From contig NZ_CP081183.1 of NCBI RefSeq assembly GCF_019693215.1, positions 2,592,679-2,656,678 on the forward strand: a DNA stretch of 64,000 bases, written 5' to 3'. The notes under the pieces were generated by a model. That model saw nothing but the letters and a program-made list of their open reading frames with translations, was not told the DNA's origin and did no database searches. This document shows positions 36,530 through 45,602 of the stretch, piece after piece (within the stretch, counting starts at the first letter, position 1; each line of letters starts with the position of its first letter). A program made the translations under genes and the position numbers. Source of the DNA: Salinarchaeum sp. IM2453. GTDB lineage: Archaea; Halobacteriota; Halobacteria; Halobacteriales; Salinarchaeaceae.

Positions 36530-36664
36530 CTATTGGATATATGACGGCTCTTCGGCGTCACAATTTTCTTCATGCTGCATAGCATCCTGCTCGTTATCAA
36601 ATAAAAGTCCACATTCCTCACATTCAAACCAGATTGATCCGTCTCGCTCAGTTTGTGTGACCAT
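36530..36664 (-). CDS. Very small zinc-finger protein (DUF7128-like)
   Basis: A 44-aa protein with ECEECGLLF (CxxC) and MQHEENCDAEEPSY (His and Cys), i.e. a C2HC zinc finger. It is well supported by this motif layout, which I recall from abundant tiny haloarchaeal zinc proteins. Alternative ATGs at 36673 and 36679 would add three to five residues. It is convergent with the DUF5796 gene and divergent from cdc48. Role unknown; possibly nucleic-acid or protein binding. Confidence 0.72.
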   Translation of the reverse strand: MVTQTERDGSIWFECEECGLLFDNEQDAMQHEENCDAEEPSYIQ

Positions 36665-36824
36665 GTATGACATTATCATTTCGAGATAATTATGAGTTTC
36701 CATAAATCCAATATATATTTATACTGATATTAGTCCGATAAACCAAAGTGGTTAAAGAATACTGTCCCAGGAGATCCGGGCTCGCACAAGACCTTGAAGT
36801 TTATCGGTCACGTATAGATGAGTA

Positions 36825-38960
36825 ATGACAGACGAGTCAGCTGTGCTCGGCCTTCGTGTCCAGCCAGCAGAAAAAAGTGATGCAGGACGTGGCGTAGCAC
36901 GGATTTCAGAGGCTGCTCGCCGCGAACTGGGTGTTCTCAGTGGCGATACAATTGTAATTGAGGGGACATCAGAAACAGTTGCGCAGGTATGGCCTTCTAC
37001 ATCGTCAGTTGATACGGACGTTATCAAGGTTGATGCTGACACTCGGGCTAACGCTGGAGTTAGCATCGGAGATACGGTGAAAGTTCGTCCGCAGTCGGTT
37101 GAGTCGGCCAAGATAGTTTCAATTGGTGTGCCAAGTGCTTTGTCTGATGTTGATAGAGGGGTGCTTCGACGAGCAATTGGCCGTGTGCTAAAATCTCGTC
37201 CTATTAGCACCGGAGAACAGTTTACAATTGAGCAGATTACTACGGAGCCGTTTGAAGTGATCTCGACAAGACCTGATGGATCTGTACGCGTTACTGATAG
37301 TACACAGATTAAACTCAAGATTACGGAAGAAACATCGGGTACAGATACAGCAGCACCATCCACAAAACAAACAGAATCCTCTTCGCAGCGTGTGTCATAT
37401 GAAGACATCGGCGGGCTTGATGAGGAGTTAGAGCAGGTGCGGGAGATGATCGAGTTACCTCTCCAGCAGCCGGAATTATTCCAAAAGCTTGGTGTTGAGC
37501 CTCCAAAAGGTGTCTTATTATATGGTCCACCGGGAACAGGAAAGACCTTAATTGCCAGAGCGGTCGCAAACGAGGTTAACGCCTCATTCTACACAATCAA
37601 TGGCCCCGAGATAATCTCAAAGTACAAAGGCGAGAGTGAAAAGCGGTTGCGTGAGGTATTTGAAGACGCCAGTGAGAATGCACCAGCTATCATCTTCTTC
37701 GATGAGATTGATAGTGTCGCTGGGCAGCGAGATGAGGAATCAGACCTAGAAAACCGTGTTGTCGGACAGTTGCTCTCACTGATGGACGGATTGGATCCCC
37801 GTGAAGACATTATCGTAATTGGTGCAACCAACCGTGTTGACGCACTTGATCCGGCACTACGTCGTGGAGGGCGGTTTGATCGAGAAATTGAGATTGGCGT
37901 GCCTGACGTTGAGGGACGTCGAGAGATTCTGGCTGTACATACACGGAATATGCCACTCGCGGATGATGTTGATGTTGATGAGTTGGCTAGTCGCACACAC
38001 GGCTTTGTCGGGGCTGACATGGATGCGTTAACAACCGAGGCAGCCATGGAAGCACTGTCCCGTATTCGCGAGGATCGACAGGCAGAGACAATTGTAACAA
38101 AACGGGACTTCGACACTGCTCTTGCGCGAGTTGATCCATCTGCAATGCGGGAGTTCGTTGCAGAGGCCCCAGAAACAAGCTTTGCAGATGTCGGAGGGCT
38201 TGCAGACGCAAAACAAATTCTTAGAGAAACTGTTGAGTGGCCGCTTTCATTCACACGATTGTTTACCGAAACAGAAACTGATCCACCAAGTGGTGTTCTC
38301 CTGTACGGGCCACCAGGAACAGGAAAAACGTTACTGGCACGTGCACTTGCTGGAGAGACAGAAGTGAATTTCGTTCATGTTGATGGGCCAGAACTCGTTG
38401 ATAAATACGTTGGTGAGTCCGAACAGGCAATCCGTGACGTGTTTGACCGGGCACGGCAAGCAGCACCGTCAATAATCTTCTTCGACGAGATTGACGCGAT
38501 AGTCAGTCAGCGGGGAACCGGTGGGTCAGACGTCACCGAACGTATTGTTTCACAACTACTGACAGAATTAGATGGGCTACAAGAGAACCCGAATTTGATC
38601 GTTCTCGCAGCCACAAATCAGAAAGAAGCAATTGACCCAGCAATTCTCCGACCTGGTCGTATTGACACACACATTGAAATTGGCCATCCCGATAAGCAAG
38701 CACGTCGTGAAATTTTAGCTGTACATACCAAGGGGAAACCGCTTGGTGATGATGTAGATCTCGATGAACTTGCCGAACGACTTGAGGGATATACTGGTGC
38801 TGATATCGAGGCAATTTCACGTGAGGCTTCAATGCAGGCGATTCGTGAAGCGGCCGCAGAATATGGGCCGGCACAAGCAAACGAGCAGGCGGACGAGATT
38901 ATAATCCACAAAGAGCACTTTGATACCGCAATTGAGCAGGTAGATCGGAGTACAACCTGA
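36825..38960 (+). CDS. cdc48: Cdc48/VAT AAA+ ATPase (unfoldase)
   Basis: A tandem AAA+ unfoldase of 711 aa that forms hexamers and feeds proteins to the proteasome. The N-domain spans about 1-180 (double-psi barrel and clam-like parts). D1 has Walker A GPPGTGKT (234-241) and Walker B IIFFDEID (289-296), followed by NRVDALDPALRRGGRFD. D2 has Walker A at 495-502 and Walker B IIFFDEIDAI (550-559) with the arginine-finger region RPGRID. There is a short acidic-linker end and no HbYX tail (it ends QVDRSTT). The gene stands alone. Haloarchaea have several paralogues, so it may be one of a set. Confidence 0.95.
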   Translation: MTDESAVLGLRVQPAEKSDAGRGVARISEAARRELGVLSGDTIVIEGTSETVAQVWPSTSSVDTDVIKVDADTRANAGVSIGDTVKVRPQSVESAKIVSIGVPSALSDVDRGVLRRAIGRVLKSRPISTGEQFTIEQITTEPFEVISTRPDGSVRVTDSTQIKLKITEETSGTDTAAPSTKQTESSSQRVSYEDIGGLDEELEQVREMIELPLQQPELFQKLGVEPPKGVLLYGPPGTGKTLIARAVANEVNASFYTINGPEIISKYKGESEKRLREVFEDASENAPAIIFFDEIDSVAGQRDEESDLENRVVGQLLSLMDGLDPREDIIVIGATNRVDALDPALRRGGRFDREIEIGVPDVEGRREILAVHTRNMPLADDVDVDELASRTHGFVGADMDALTTEAAMEALSRIREDRQAETIVTKRDFDTALARVDPSAMREFVAEAPETSFADVGGLADAKQILRETVEWPLSFTRLFTETETDPPSGVLLYGPPGTGKTLLARALAGETEVNFVHVDGPELVDKYVGESEQAIRDVFDRARQAAPSIIFFDEIDAIVSQRGTGGSDVTERIVSQLLTELDGLQENPNLIVLAATNQKEAIDPAILRPGRIDTHIEIGHPDKQARREILAVHTKGKPLGDDVDLDELAERLEGYTGADIEAISREASMQAIREAAAEYGPAQANEQADEIIIHKEHFDTAIEQVDRSTT

Positions 38961-39003
38961 GCTGTTATGCTGACATCACAGAACTGAGATAACAGATCAA
39001 AGG

Positions 39004-39609
39004 TTATGTTTCTGCTACAACCACAGTTTCACCAGCTCGTGTTTTCTCCCCTTCCTGAACAGCAAGTTGGTCTCGGTTAACATGCTCTGGGAGAGTAAGA
39101 TCAACGCGGCTCCCAAACGAGATATGACCAATTCGGTCTCCGCGTGTCACAGTTTCTCCTTGTTCTGGATATGTGTGGATACGACGAGCAAAAGCACCGG
39201 CAATCTGTGTCAGCGTATATGATCCGTTTGAAGTATCGATCTCAATATGCATCCGTTCGTTACGGTCTGAGTCTTTCGTAAATGCTGGTCGATTGGCACC
39301 AGGAGAGTGTGTTATGTCAATGACATCTCCAGAGATAGGTGCCCGATTGACATGTACGTCGTGGAGATTCATGAAGATCTGTACGGTGACTTGTCCAGAG
39401 TCATCTGTAGTAATCTGCTGAACTCTTCCGTCTGCAGGAGCTAAGATACCATGTTTCGGTGAAACCCGTTGTGGATCTCGATGAAAAAAGAGAATAAACG
39501 CACTCACTCCGGCAAATAATAGGCTCAGTACGGGAACAAACGGTAGCAGGAATACACCAAGACAAAACACACCTCCGGCATACCGAATCGCAGTCGGGGC
39601 CACGCGCAT
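39004..39609 (-). CDS. asd: Archaetidylserine/phosphatidylserine decarboxylase (short form)
   Basis: It converts archaetidylserine to archaetidylethanolamine in membrane lipid synthesis. The 201 aa include two N-terminal membrane segments (about 10-42), PADGRV (about 58-63), NLHDVHVNRAP (about 81-91), and the self-cleavage site FGS with Ser167, which becomes the pyruvoyl group. The length is that of the short PSD-A class. It is convergent with cdc48. Confidence 0.88.
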   Translation of the reverse strand: MRVAPTAIRYAGGVFCLGVFLLPFVPVLSLLFAGVSAFILFFHRDPQRVSPKHGILAPADGRVQQITTDDSGQVTVQIFMNLHDVHVNRAPISGDVIDITHSPGANRPAFTKDSDRNERMHIEIDTSNGSYTLTQIAGAFARRIHTYPEQGETVTRGDRIGHISFGSRVDLTLPEHVNRDQLAVQEGEKTRAGETVVVAET

Positions 39610-39694
39610 TATTATAAGTTACAATGATCAGACAGAAGCCTATTCCGGTCTGCTTCGACAATCGTAAAGGCTGTGACACTCTTAATCGAAGGCA

Positions 39695-41419
39695 ATGAGC
39701 GGGGAGGATGTGCCGGATCGGGTAGCTTCTAAGTCACCAGACGGTGATGGATCAGTTACACTTGTCGGCACTGCACATGTGTCATCTAAAAGCGCAGAGC
39801 GTGTAGAGGAGACGATTTCGGAGGAGCGCCCCGATATTGTTGCCGTAGAGTTGGATAAAACGCGTTATCGGCAGTTCAAAGGTGAGACACCAGAGGATAT
39901 CGACCCAAAGGACCTCCTTGGCGGAGGGACAGTATTCCAGTTTATTGCATATTGGATTCTTTCCTATGTGCAAAATCGGATGGGAAGTCGATTTGGTGTG
40001 GAGCCGGGAGCCGACATGCGTGCAGCGATTGAGACAGCAGAGTCATTTGGAATTGATGTGGCTCTTGTTGACCGAGATATCCAGACGACCATTCAGCGTT
40101 TTTGGAGCAGACTGACATTTACGGAAAAGTTGAAATTAGTTGGTGGTCTTGCGATAGGTGCTGCAAAGCCAACATCAATTGGAATTACACTTGGGGTTAC
40201 GATTGGTCTCTTTGTCGGGGTTATTGCCGGAGTAATTGTTGCCCCCGTATTCGGATACGGGAGTATATTCGCGCTTGGATTAGGTAGTACAGCAGTTGTG
40301 AATATCATCGGTGGTGCCGTCCTTGGTGCCCTCGGTGGGTTAATCGTCGCGCTTACGTTTGCTCCGTCTGTAGGATTGATACAGCGTGCTGTTGCTGGTG
40401 TCGGAATCGGCGTTGCTGCAGGGGTCTATTTAGCTGCATCGGGAACAGCACTGCCACTCGTTGGAACAATTGACTTTGCGACGACCGGAGAGCGTATACT
40501 CCGGGCTGTAGTTGGTGGAACGATTGGCGTCCTCGGAGGGACGCTTCTTGGAATTGCACTGGGCTTCCTTTTCCGGACGGATGTCGAACAAGAGGAACTG
40601 ACAGAGGATCGACTTGAGGAGCTTACAGACACAGATGTGGTTACAGCGATGATTGAAGAGTTTCGACAGTTCTCACCTGGCGGGGCAGAGGCACTAATTG
40701 ACGAACGGGATGCATTTATTGCACACAAACTGCTCGGCCTGCGCGAAGCTGGATACGACGTTGTTGCCGTAGTTGGTGCGGGCCACCGTGCCGGAATTGA
40801 GTCATATCTGCAGGACCCAGACAGTCTTCCACCACTTGATTCAATCACAGGAACTGAATCCGGAAGCCGGTTTTCATTCTTCAAGCTGTTTGGCTATGTC
40901 GTAATGATCGGATTCCTGCTGTTTTTCTTCTTGCTTGCGATGGCTGGCGTTCAAAATACACTTCTATTGCAGATCTTCCTTGCGTGGTTTGCGTTCAATG
41001 GAATCTTTGCATTTACTGCTGCACGACTCGCTGGTGCCAAGCTACCGAGCGCACTTGTTGGTGGATCAGTTGCATGGCTTACCAGCATTAATCCATTACT
41101 TGCTCCGGGCTGGTTTGCAGGATATATTGAGCTTCGATATCGCCCTGTCAATATTGCTGATATTGGACGTCTCAACGAGTTGCTTGAGGATCAAGATCGC
41201 CCGATCGGTGATGTGCTTCGAGATATGTACGATGTGCCGCTGTTCCGATTGATAACTGTTGTCGCGTTGACAAACGTGGGAAGCTTTATCGCTACCATTC
41301 TATTCCCAATTGTGGTTCTATCATTTTTCTTCGAGGGAGTAAGTGGAGTTTCTGAAATCGGAGATATGATGGTTGAGGGAGCCCAAAACAGTATACGAAT
41401 GATCGGTGATCTACTGTGA
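39695..41419 (+). CDS. TraB/PrgY-family membrane protein
   Basis: A 574-aa protein whose N-terminal part has the TraB-domain signatures GTAHVSSKSAERVEE (about 26-40) and VELDKTRYRQF (about 50-60), and later GAGHRAGIESYL (about 363-374). Hydrophobic Gly-rich segments occupy about 145-290 and again about 390-574, so it sits in the membrane with a TIKI/erythromycin-esterase-like fold that may be a metallopeptidase. Bacterial TraB/PrgY limits peptide pheromones; the archaeal role is unknown. It overlaps the following site-2 protease gene (GTGA). Confidence 0.85.
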   Translation: MSGEDVPDRVASKSPDGDGSVTLVGTAHVSSKSAERVEETISEERPDIVAVELDKTRYRQFKGETPEDIDPKDLLGGGTVFQFIAYWILSYVQNRMGSRFGVEPGADMRAAIETAESFGIDVALVDRDIQTTIQRFWSRLTFTEKLKLVGGLAIGAAKPTSIGITLGVTIGLFVGVIAGVIVAPVFGYGSIFALGLGSTAVVNIIGGAVLGALGGLIVALTFAPSVGLIQRAVAGVGIGVAAGVYLAASGTALPLVGTIDFATTGERILRAVVGGTIGVLGGTLLGIALGFLFRTDVEQEELTEDRLEELTDTDVVTAMIEEFRQFSPGGAEALIDERDAFIAHKLLGLREAGYDVVAVVGAGHRAGIESYLQDPDSLPPLDSITGTESGSRFSFFKLFGYVVMIGFLLFFFLLAMAGVQNTLLLQIFLAWFAFNGIFAFTAARLAGAKLPSALVGGSVAWLTSINPLLAPGWFAGYIELRYRPVNIADIGRLNELLEDQDRPIGDVLRDMYDVPLFRLITVVALTNVGSFIATILFPIVVLSFFFEGVSGVSEIGDMMVEGAQNSIRMIGDLL

Positions 41420-42036
41420 GTGTGCGTAGCTCACGATTACAGCGAGAACTTGAATTCAGTTCAACCGAAATTCGAGATTTGGCTGTTGCTTGGGCCGTGA
41501 TGGCAGCTGCATTTGCTATTTTCTTTGGACGTCCAGAGCGTCTCTTGGCATCAGTTGATTTTGCGCTTCTTTTGTTTGCAGTCAGTGCTATTACTGTCGG
41601 AACAGGCTTTCTACTGCACGAATTAGCCCACAAAGTTGTCGCTGTCCGGTTTGGACAAATAGCTGAATTTAGAGCAAACTATGGGATGTTGTTTGTTGCC
41701 ATTATGTCGGCGTTCATTGGGTTTATTATCGCAGCCCCTGGCGCTGTCCATCATCGAGGGCGAATTACGCAACGTGAGCATGGTCTGGTTGCACTCGCTG
41801 GACCGGTGACAAATCTGGCACTTGTAGTAGTATTTGCACCATTCTTGCTGTTTGGCGGCCTTCTAGGGCTTATCGGCGTCTTTGGTGTGATGGTGAATGC
41901 ATTCTTAGCGGCGTTTAATATGATCCCACTCGGTCCACTTGATGGCAAGACGGTCTGGCAATGGAGCCGTCCAGTTTTCGTCGTGACATTTGCGATTGCA
42001 GTTGTGACAACTGTTGTGAGCTTTATGTTTATATAG
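41416..42036 (+). CDS. Site-2 protease-type membrane metallopeptidase (M50)
   Basis: A 206-aa intramembrane zinc protease. The zinc site is HELAH (H68, E69, H72) and the third ligand is in NMIPLGPLDG (N168, D176). It has about five to six membrane segments and no PDZ domain, a minimal S2P. The GTG start overlaps the TraB stop (GTGA), so the two are probably made together and may act on the same membrane or signal peptide substrates (inference). Confidence 0.87.
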   Translation: MSVRSSRLQRELEFSSTEIRDLAVAWAVMAAAFAIFFGRPERLLASVDFALLLFAVSAITVGTGFLLHELAHKVVAVRFGQIAEFRANYGMLFVAIMSAFIGFIIAAPGAVHHRGRITQREHGLVALAGPVTNLALVVVFAPFLLFGGLLGLIGVFGVMVNAFLAAFNMIPLGPLDGKTVWQWSRPVFVVTFAIAVVTTVVSFMFI

Positions 42037-42087
42037 TAACGCTCGCCACAGAATCTATCTTTTTGGGGATATAGGATAAGCATAGAT

Positions 42088-42372
42088 ATGGTCAATCAAG
42101 ACCGTGTGCGTGCACATGTATTTGTTTCTGGAAAGGTACAGGGCGTCTACTTCAGGGCTACAACACGCGATACAGCTCAAAATCAAAGTGTTGACGGCTG
42201 GGTGAAGAATCTTGATGACGGTCGTGTTGAAGCAGTATTTGAAGGATCTAGTGACGACGTCGATACAATGATCGATTTCTGTCATGAAGGGAGTCAAGCT
42301 GCTCGGGTTGATGATGTTTCTGTCACGTATGAGGAGCCCGAAGGACTAGACGGGTTCGAAATACGGTACTAA
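42088..42372 (+). CDS. acyP: Acylphosphatase
   Basis: It hydrolyses acyl phosphates. The 94-aa sequence has [16 protein letters not shown] with catalytic Arg23 and [17 protein letters not shown] with catalytic Asn41, at the standard spacing. The gene follows the site-2 protease by about 50 bases, with a TATA-like sequence in the gap. Confidence 0.92.
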   Translation: MVNQDRVRAHVFVSGKVQGVYFRATTRDTAQNQSVDGWVKNLDDGRVEAVFEGSSDDVDTMIDFCHEGSQAARVDDVSVTYEEPEGLDGFEIRY

Positions 42373-42417
42373 CCAAAAGAGGAACAAGATTTTGACTGCC
42401 GGGAGCCTGCATTCTAT

Positions 42418-43596
42418 ATGCGCAATAAATCTACATTGGACGATACACTAGCAAAGCATCAAGCTGATGGGTATCTGTTTGATGCTGCTGATGACTCCTC
42501 TGATCAATATTACCTATTTGAGTTTACTGCCCCAGATCCGTTCATTAGCGTTTACACCCCAGACAAGATGGCACTTCTTGTCTCTGGATTGGAATACGGA
42601 CGGGCAAAACAGGAAAGCAATGCAGATGCAGTATATCGCTACAGCGACTTTGAATATCGACAGCGGGTGACAGATCACGGAGAGATTGTTGGTCGAAACC
42701 TCATGATCGGTGATTTTCTCGATACGGTCGGGGTTGATAGTGTGATGGTACCCAAACGGTTTCCAACCGCAACAACAGATGGACTTCGGGAACAGGATAT
42801 TGCGGTAACTGTTGACCACGATGAGACAATAACCGGTATTAGAGCCCAGAAGACAGAAACAGAGATTGAGCATATCGCCGCAGCACAACGGGCTAACGAA
42901 GCAGCGATGCAACGGGCCGAAGAACTCATTACGACGGCAACAATCAAGGACGGGACGTTGTATCACGACGGCTCACCACTGACCAGCGAGCATGTGAAAC
43001 AGGAGATCGAGATTCAACTACTTCGTGAAAATTGTGCATTAGATGATACAATTGTTGCTTGCGGTGCTGATGGCGCCGACCCACACAACCGTGGGAGTGG
43101 ACCGCTAAGTGCAAATGAGCCGATCGTCGTCGATATCTTTCCGAAAAACAAGGAGACCAACTACCATGCTGATATGACACGAACGTTTATTCGAGGTGAC
43201 GTTTCATCCGAGCTTCAACACCGATACGATGTCACGAAAGAGGCTCATCAGACAGCTCTTAATCTGCTTGAACCAGGGATCACCGGAGCAGAAGTACATG
43301 ATGCAGTATGTGATGTATATGAGGAGGCCGGGTTTGCAACGCTTCGCAGTGATGACTCAACAGAAACAGGATTTATCCATGGAACCGGCCATGGAGTCGG
43401 ACTTGATGTACATGAGCGTCCAAGTGTGAACCTAACAGGAGAGGAACTTAAACCAGGTCACGTTATCACGATTGAACCGGGAGTATATGATCCCGATATT
43501 GGGGGCATTCGGATTGAAGATTTAGTTGCGATTACTGGGGACGGCTATCGAAACCTCACTGAATATCAGAAAGAATTTCACATTGGTAAGCCGTAG
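42418..43596 (+). CDS. M24-family metallopeptidase (Xaa-Pro peptidase-like)
   Basis: A 392-aa pita-bread aminopeptidase. The five metal ligands are visible: Asp in VVDIFPK, Asp in YHADMTRTF, His in HGTGHGVGLDVHE, Glu in TIEPGVY and Glu in GIRIEDLV. The creatinase-like N-terminal domain is present (about 1-140). Likely to cleave Xaa-Pro dipeptides or N-terminal residues. It is 45 bases downstream of acyP and convergent with the next gene. Confidence 0.87.
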   Translation: MRNKSTLDDTLAKHQADGYLFDAADDSSDQYYLFEFTAPDPFISVYTPDKMALLVSGLEYGRAKQESNADAVYRYSDFEYRQRVTDHGEIVGRNLMIGDFLDTVGVDSVMVPKRFPTATTDGLREQDIAVTVDHDETITGIRAQKTETEIEHIAAAQRANEAAMQRAEELITTATIKDGTLYHDGSPLTSEHVKQEIEIQLLRENCALDDTIVACGADGADPHNRGSGPLSANEPIVVDIFPKNKETNYHADMTRTFIRGDVSSELQHRYDVTKEAHQTALNLLEPGITGAEVHDAVCDVYEEAGFATLRSDDSTETGFIHGTGHGVGLDVHERPSVNLTGEELKPGHVITIEPGVYDPDIGGIRIEDLVAITGDGYRNLTEYQKEFHIGKP

Positions 43597-43614
43597 TGTA
43601 TGAGATTTTCCTCG

Positions 43615-44766
43615 TTACCTGCGAGGGAATCCAACGTGTTGTGCGTCAGATAGTGTATATTCCGCTTGCTTATCAAGATCGAAGTCCCGGACAATTTCTC
43701 CATCTCGAATAAGCGGCTGTAGCAGTGACTCAGCGTTTTCCGGACCGGATCGGCTTGTTAGTCCGATGTGGTGTTCACCTGATTCAGTCCTGTAGACTGA
43801 CTTAGCGCCGCTAAGTTTACCTCGTTTAGCAGCCGGTCTACCTTCTACTTCAATAATATCAAGAGCAAAGTCAATTGGATCAGCTCCGCTGATATAGCTT
43901 CCAACACCAAACCCATCAACAACGTCCCGGAGATTGCGTAGCTCTTTAGGCGTCAATCCGCCGCTGACAAACAGATCTATGTCCTCATGACCACGCACAT
44001 CAAGTTCCCAGCGAACCTCTTCAGCGATTGCTCTAAAGTCACCCCGGCGTGACCCTGTTGTGTCCAGTCGAACACCGGCTAGCGAATCACCAAGGGAGTT
44101 GACTGCGCGTAGTACTTCATCAACCTCATCAGAATACGTGTCACAGAGTGCAATGCGAGGGACAGACTCAGGTAATGCATCATTGAACGCGTTCCATGCC
44201 TCTTCTTGATTACCGCGTCCATATAGAATCATCAGGGCATGTGGCATGGTACCTCCGGCTTCGTGGCCGAGAATATCTCCGGCTGCAACATGTGAGATAC
44301 CATCGAGGCCAGCAAGCAATGCTGATCGTTCTATCATCGCTGTAGCTGAAGGATGAATTCGTCGACTTCCAAAGCTCAAGACTGTTGAGTCTGGAGCAGC
44401 CATACGTGCTTTCAGCGCATTTGTTGCTACTCCTGAGGCATGACAAAGAAATCCAAGTAATGACGTCTCATATGCAGCAAAATCTCGATACTTCCCTTCA
44501 ATCCGGAGTACAGGACCGCCGTCAAATAGTGTGCCTTCCGGAAGGGCATCAACGTCAATCGGAATGCCCTCAAGTAGATGAGCTACATCCTTGAGTCCTG
44601 CAAGAACTTCAAAAGAGCCAGTTGGAAATTGATCCGCACTGACCTCAGCAACCACAGGCGGATTGCGATCAACCGCATCAAGCGTTTCGGTTACTCGATG
44701 AAAATACGCATCAGTTGCCCGGCCAGCGGCAATATCTTCTGCTGAGACGATATCGAACCCGTCCAT
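43615..44766 (-). CDS. pncB: Nicotinate phosphoribosyltransferase
   Basis: It converts nicotinate and PRPP to nicotinate mononucleotide in NAD salvage. The 383-aa archaeal type shows SFGSRRIHPSATAMI (about 130-144), the active-site turn GTMPHALM, VRLDTTGSRRGDF and a phosphate-binding late segment FVSGGLTPKELR with GVGSYISGA. It is convergent with the M24 peptidase and divergent from tyrA. Confidence 0.9.
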   Translation of the reverse strand: MDGFDIVSAEDIAAGRATDAYFHRVTETLDAVDRNPPVVAEVSADQFPTGSFEVLAGLKDVAHLLEGIPIDVDALPEGTLFDGGPVLRIEGKYRDFAAYETSLLGFLCHASGVATNALKARMAAPDSTVLSFGSRRIHPSATAMIERSALLAGLDGISHVAAGDILGHEAGGTMPHALMILYGRGNQEEAWNAFNDALPESVPRIALCDTYSDEVDEVLRAVNSLGDSLAGVRLDTTGSRRGDFRAIAEEVRWELDVRGHEDIDLFVSGGLTPKELRNLRDVVDGFGVGSYISGADPIDFALDIIEVEGRPAAKRGKLSGAKSVYRTESGEHHIGLTSRSGPENAESLLQPLIRDGEIVRDFDLDKQAEYTLSDAQHVGFPRR

Positions 44767-44846
44767 ATATCAGTATCTACTCTGGATAGACATAATATCC
44801 CGGGGGAACGAACTGCTTTAGTTTGGGGACTTGCAAATTTCGACCA

Positions 44847-45602
44847 ATGGATACGTTGATTGTTGGAGCTGGCGCTATGGGACGGTGGTTTGCCACGCAT
44901 GTCCCTGGGTCAATCACATTTGCTGATATCGATCAATCTGCTGCCCATGAAGCAGCCGCTACACATGATGGTGAGGTGCTTCAGCAGGGAACAACTGAAG
45001 AGCAGAACTATGATCTTGTGTGCATCGCTGTCCCAATGTCTGCTGTTGTAGAGACCATCGAGACTTACGGATCATATGCACAGGAAGCAATTGTTGACAT
45101 TACAGGCGTTATGGAGCTACCATTACAATCAATGGAAGCAGTCTGTCCGGACATTCAACGGGCGAGTTTTCATCCGTTGTTTGCTCCTGAGAATGCTCCG
45201 GGTAATATTCCAACGGTCATAGATCGAGAAGGGCCAATTATTAGCACTGTTATTGAATGGTTTGAATCACAGGGGAACACGATTATTCCGACGACTGCAG
45301 AGGAACATGACACTGCAATGGAATCGATTCAAGCGGCTGCACATACGGCTGTAATTGCATATGGGCTGGCTGTAGATGACGTACCTGATGGATATGGAAC
45401 ACCGATTTCGAACACACTGGATGAGCTTGTCACACAAGTTACGACTGGAAATCCAGATGTGTATTTAGAAATCCAAGAAATGTTTGATGGTGCAGACCGA
45501 GTTGCTGAGATGGCACAACAAATCGCGACAGCTGACCGTGAGACGTTCGTAAAGCTATATCACGAGGCTACGCCTGCAGAGAGTAATTCAGTGTCACAAT
45601 GA
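44847..45602 (+). CDS. tyrA: Prephenate dehydrogenase
   Basis: It oxidatively decarboxylates prephenate to 4-hydroxyphenylpyruvate for tyrosine. The 251 aa have the NAD motif IVGAGAMGRWFA (4-15), VDITGVM (about 88-94), and HPLFAPENAPG (about 113-123), where the catalytic His is expected. The ATG at 44847 is about 27 bases after a TTTAG promoter-like sequence. It overlaps the next gene by four bases (ATGA), though that gene is not in the aromatic pathway. Confidence 0.87.
   Translation: MDTLIVGAGAMGRWFATHVPGSITFADIDQSAAHEAAATHDGEVLQQGTTEEQNYDLVCIAVPMSAVVETIETYGSYAQEAIVDITGVMELPLQSMEAVCPDIQRASFHPLFAPENAPGNIPTVIDREGPIISTVIEWFESQGNTIIPTTAEEHDTAMESIQAAAHTAVIAYGLAVDDVPDGYGTPISNTLDELVTQVTTGNPDVYLEIQEMFDGADRVAEMAQQIATADRETFVKLYHEATPAESNSVSQ

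Noticed and set aside
37589..38254. Long minus-strand frame inside cdc48
   Set aside because: Ser/Arg-rich shadow of a conserved AAA+ coding region.
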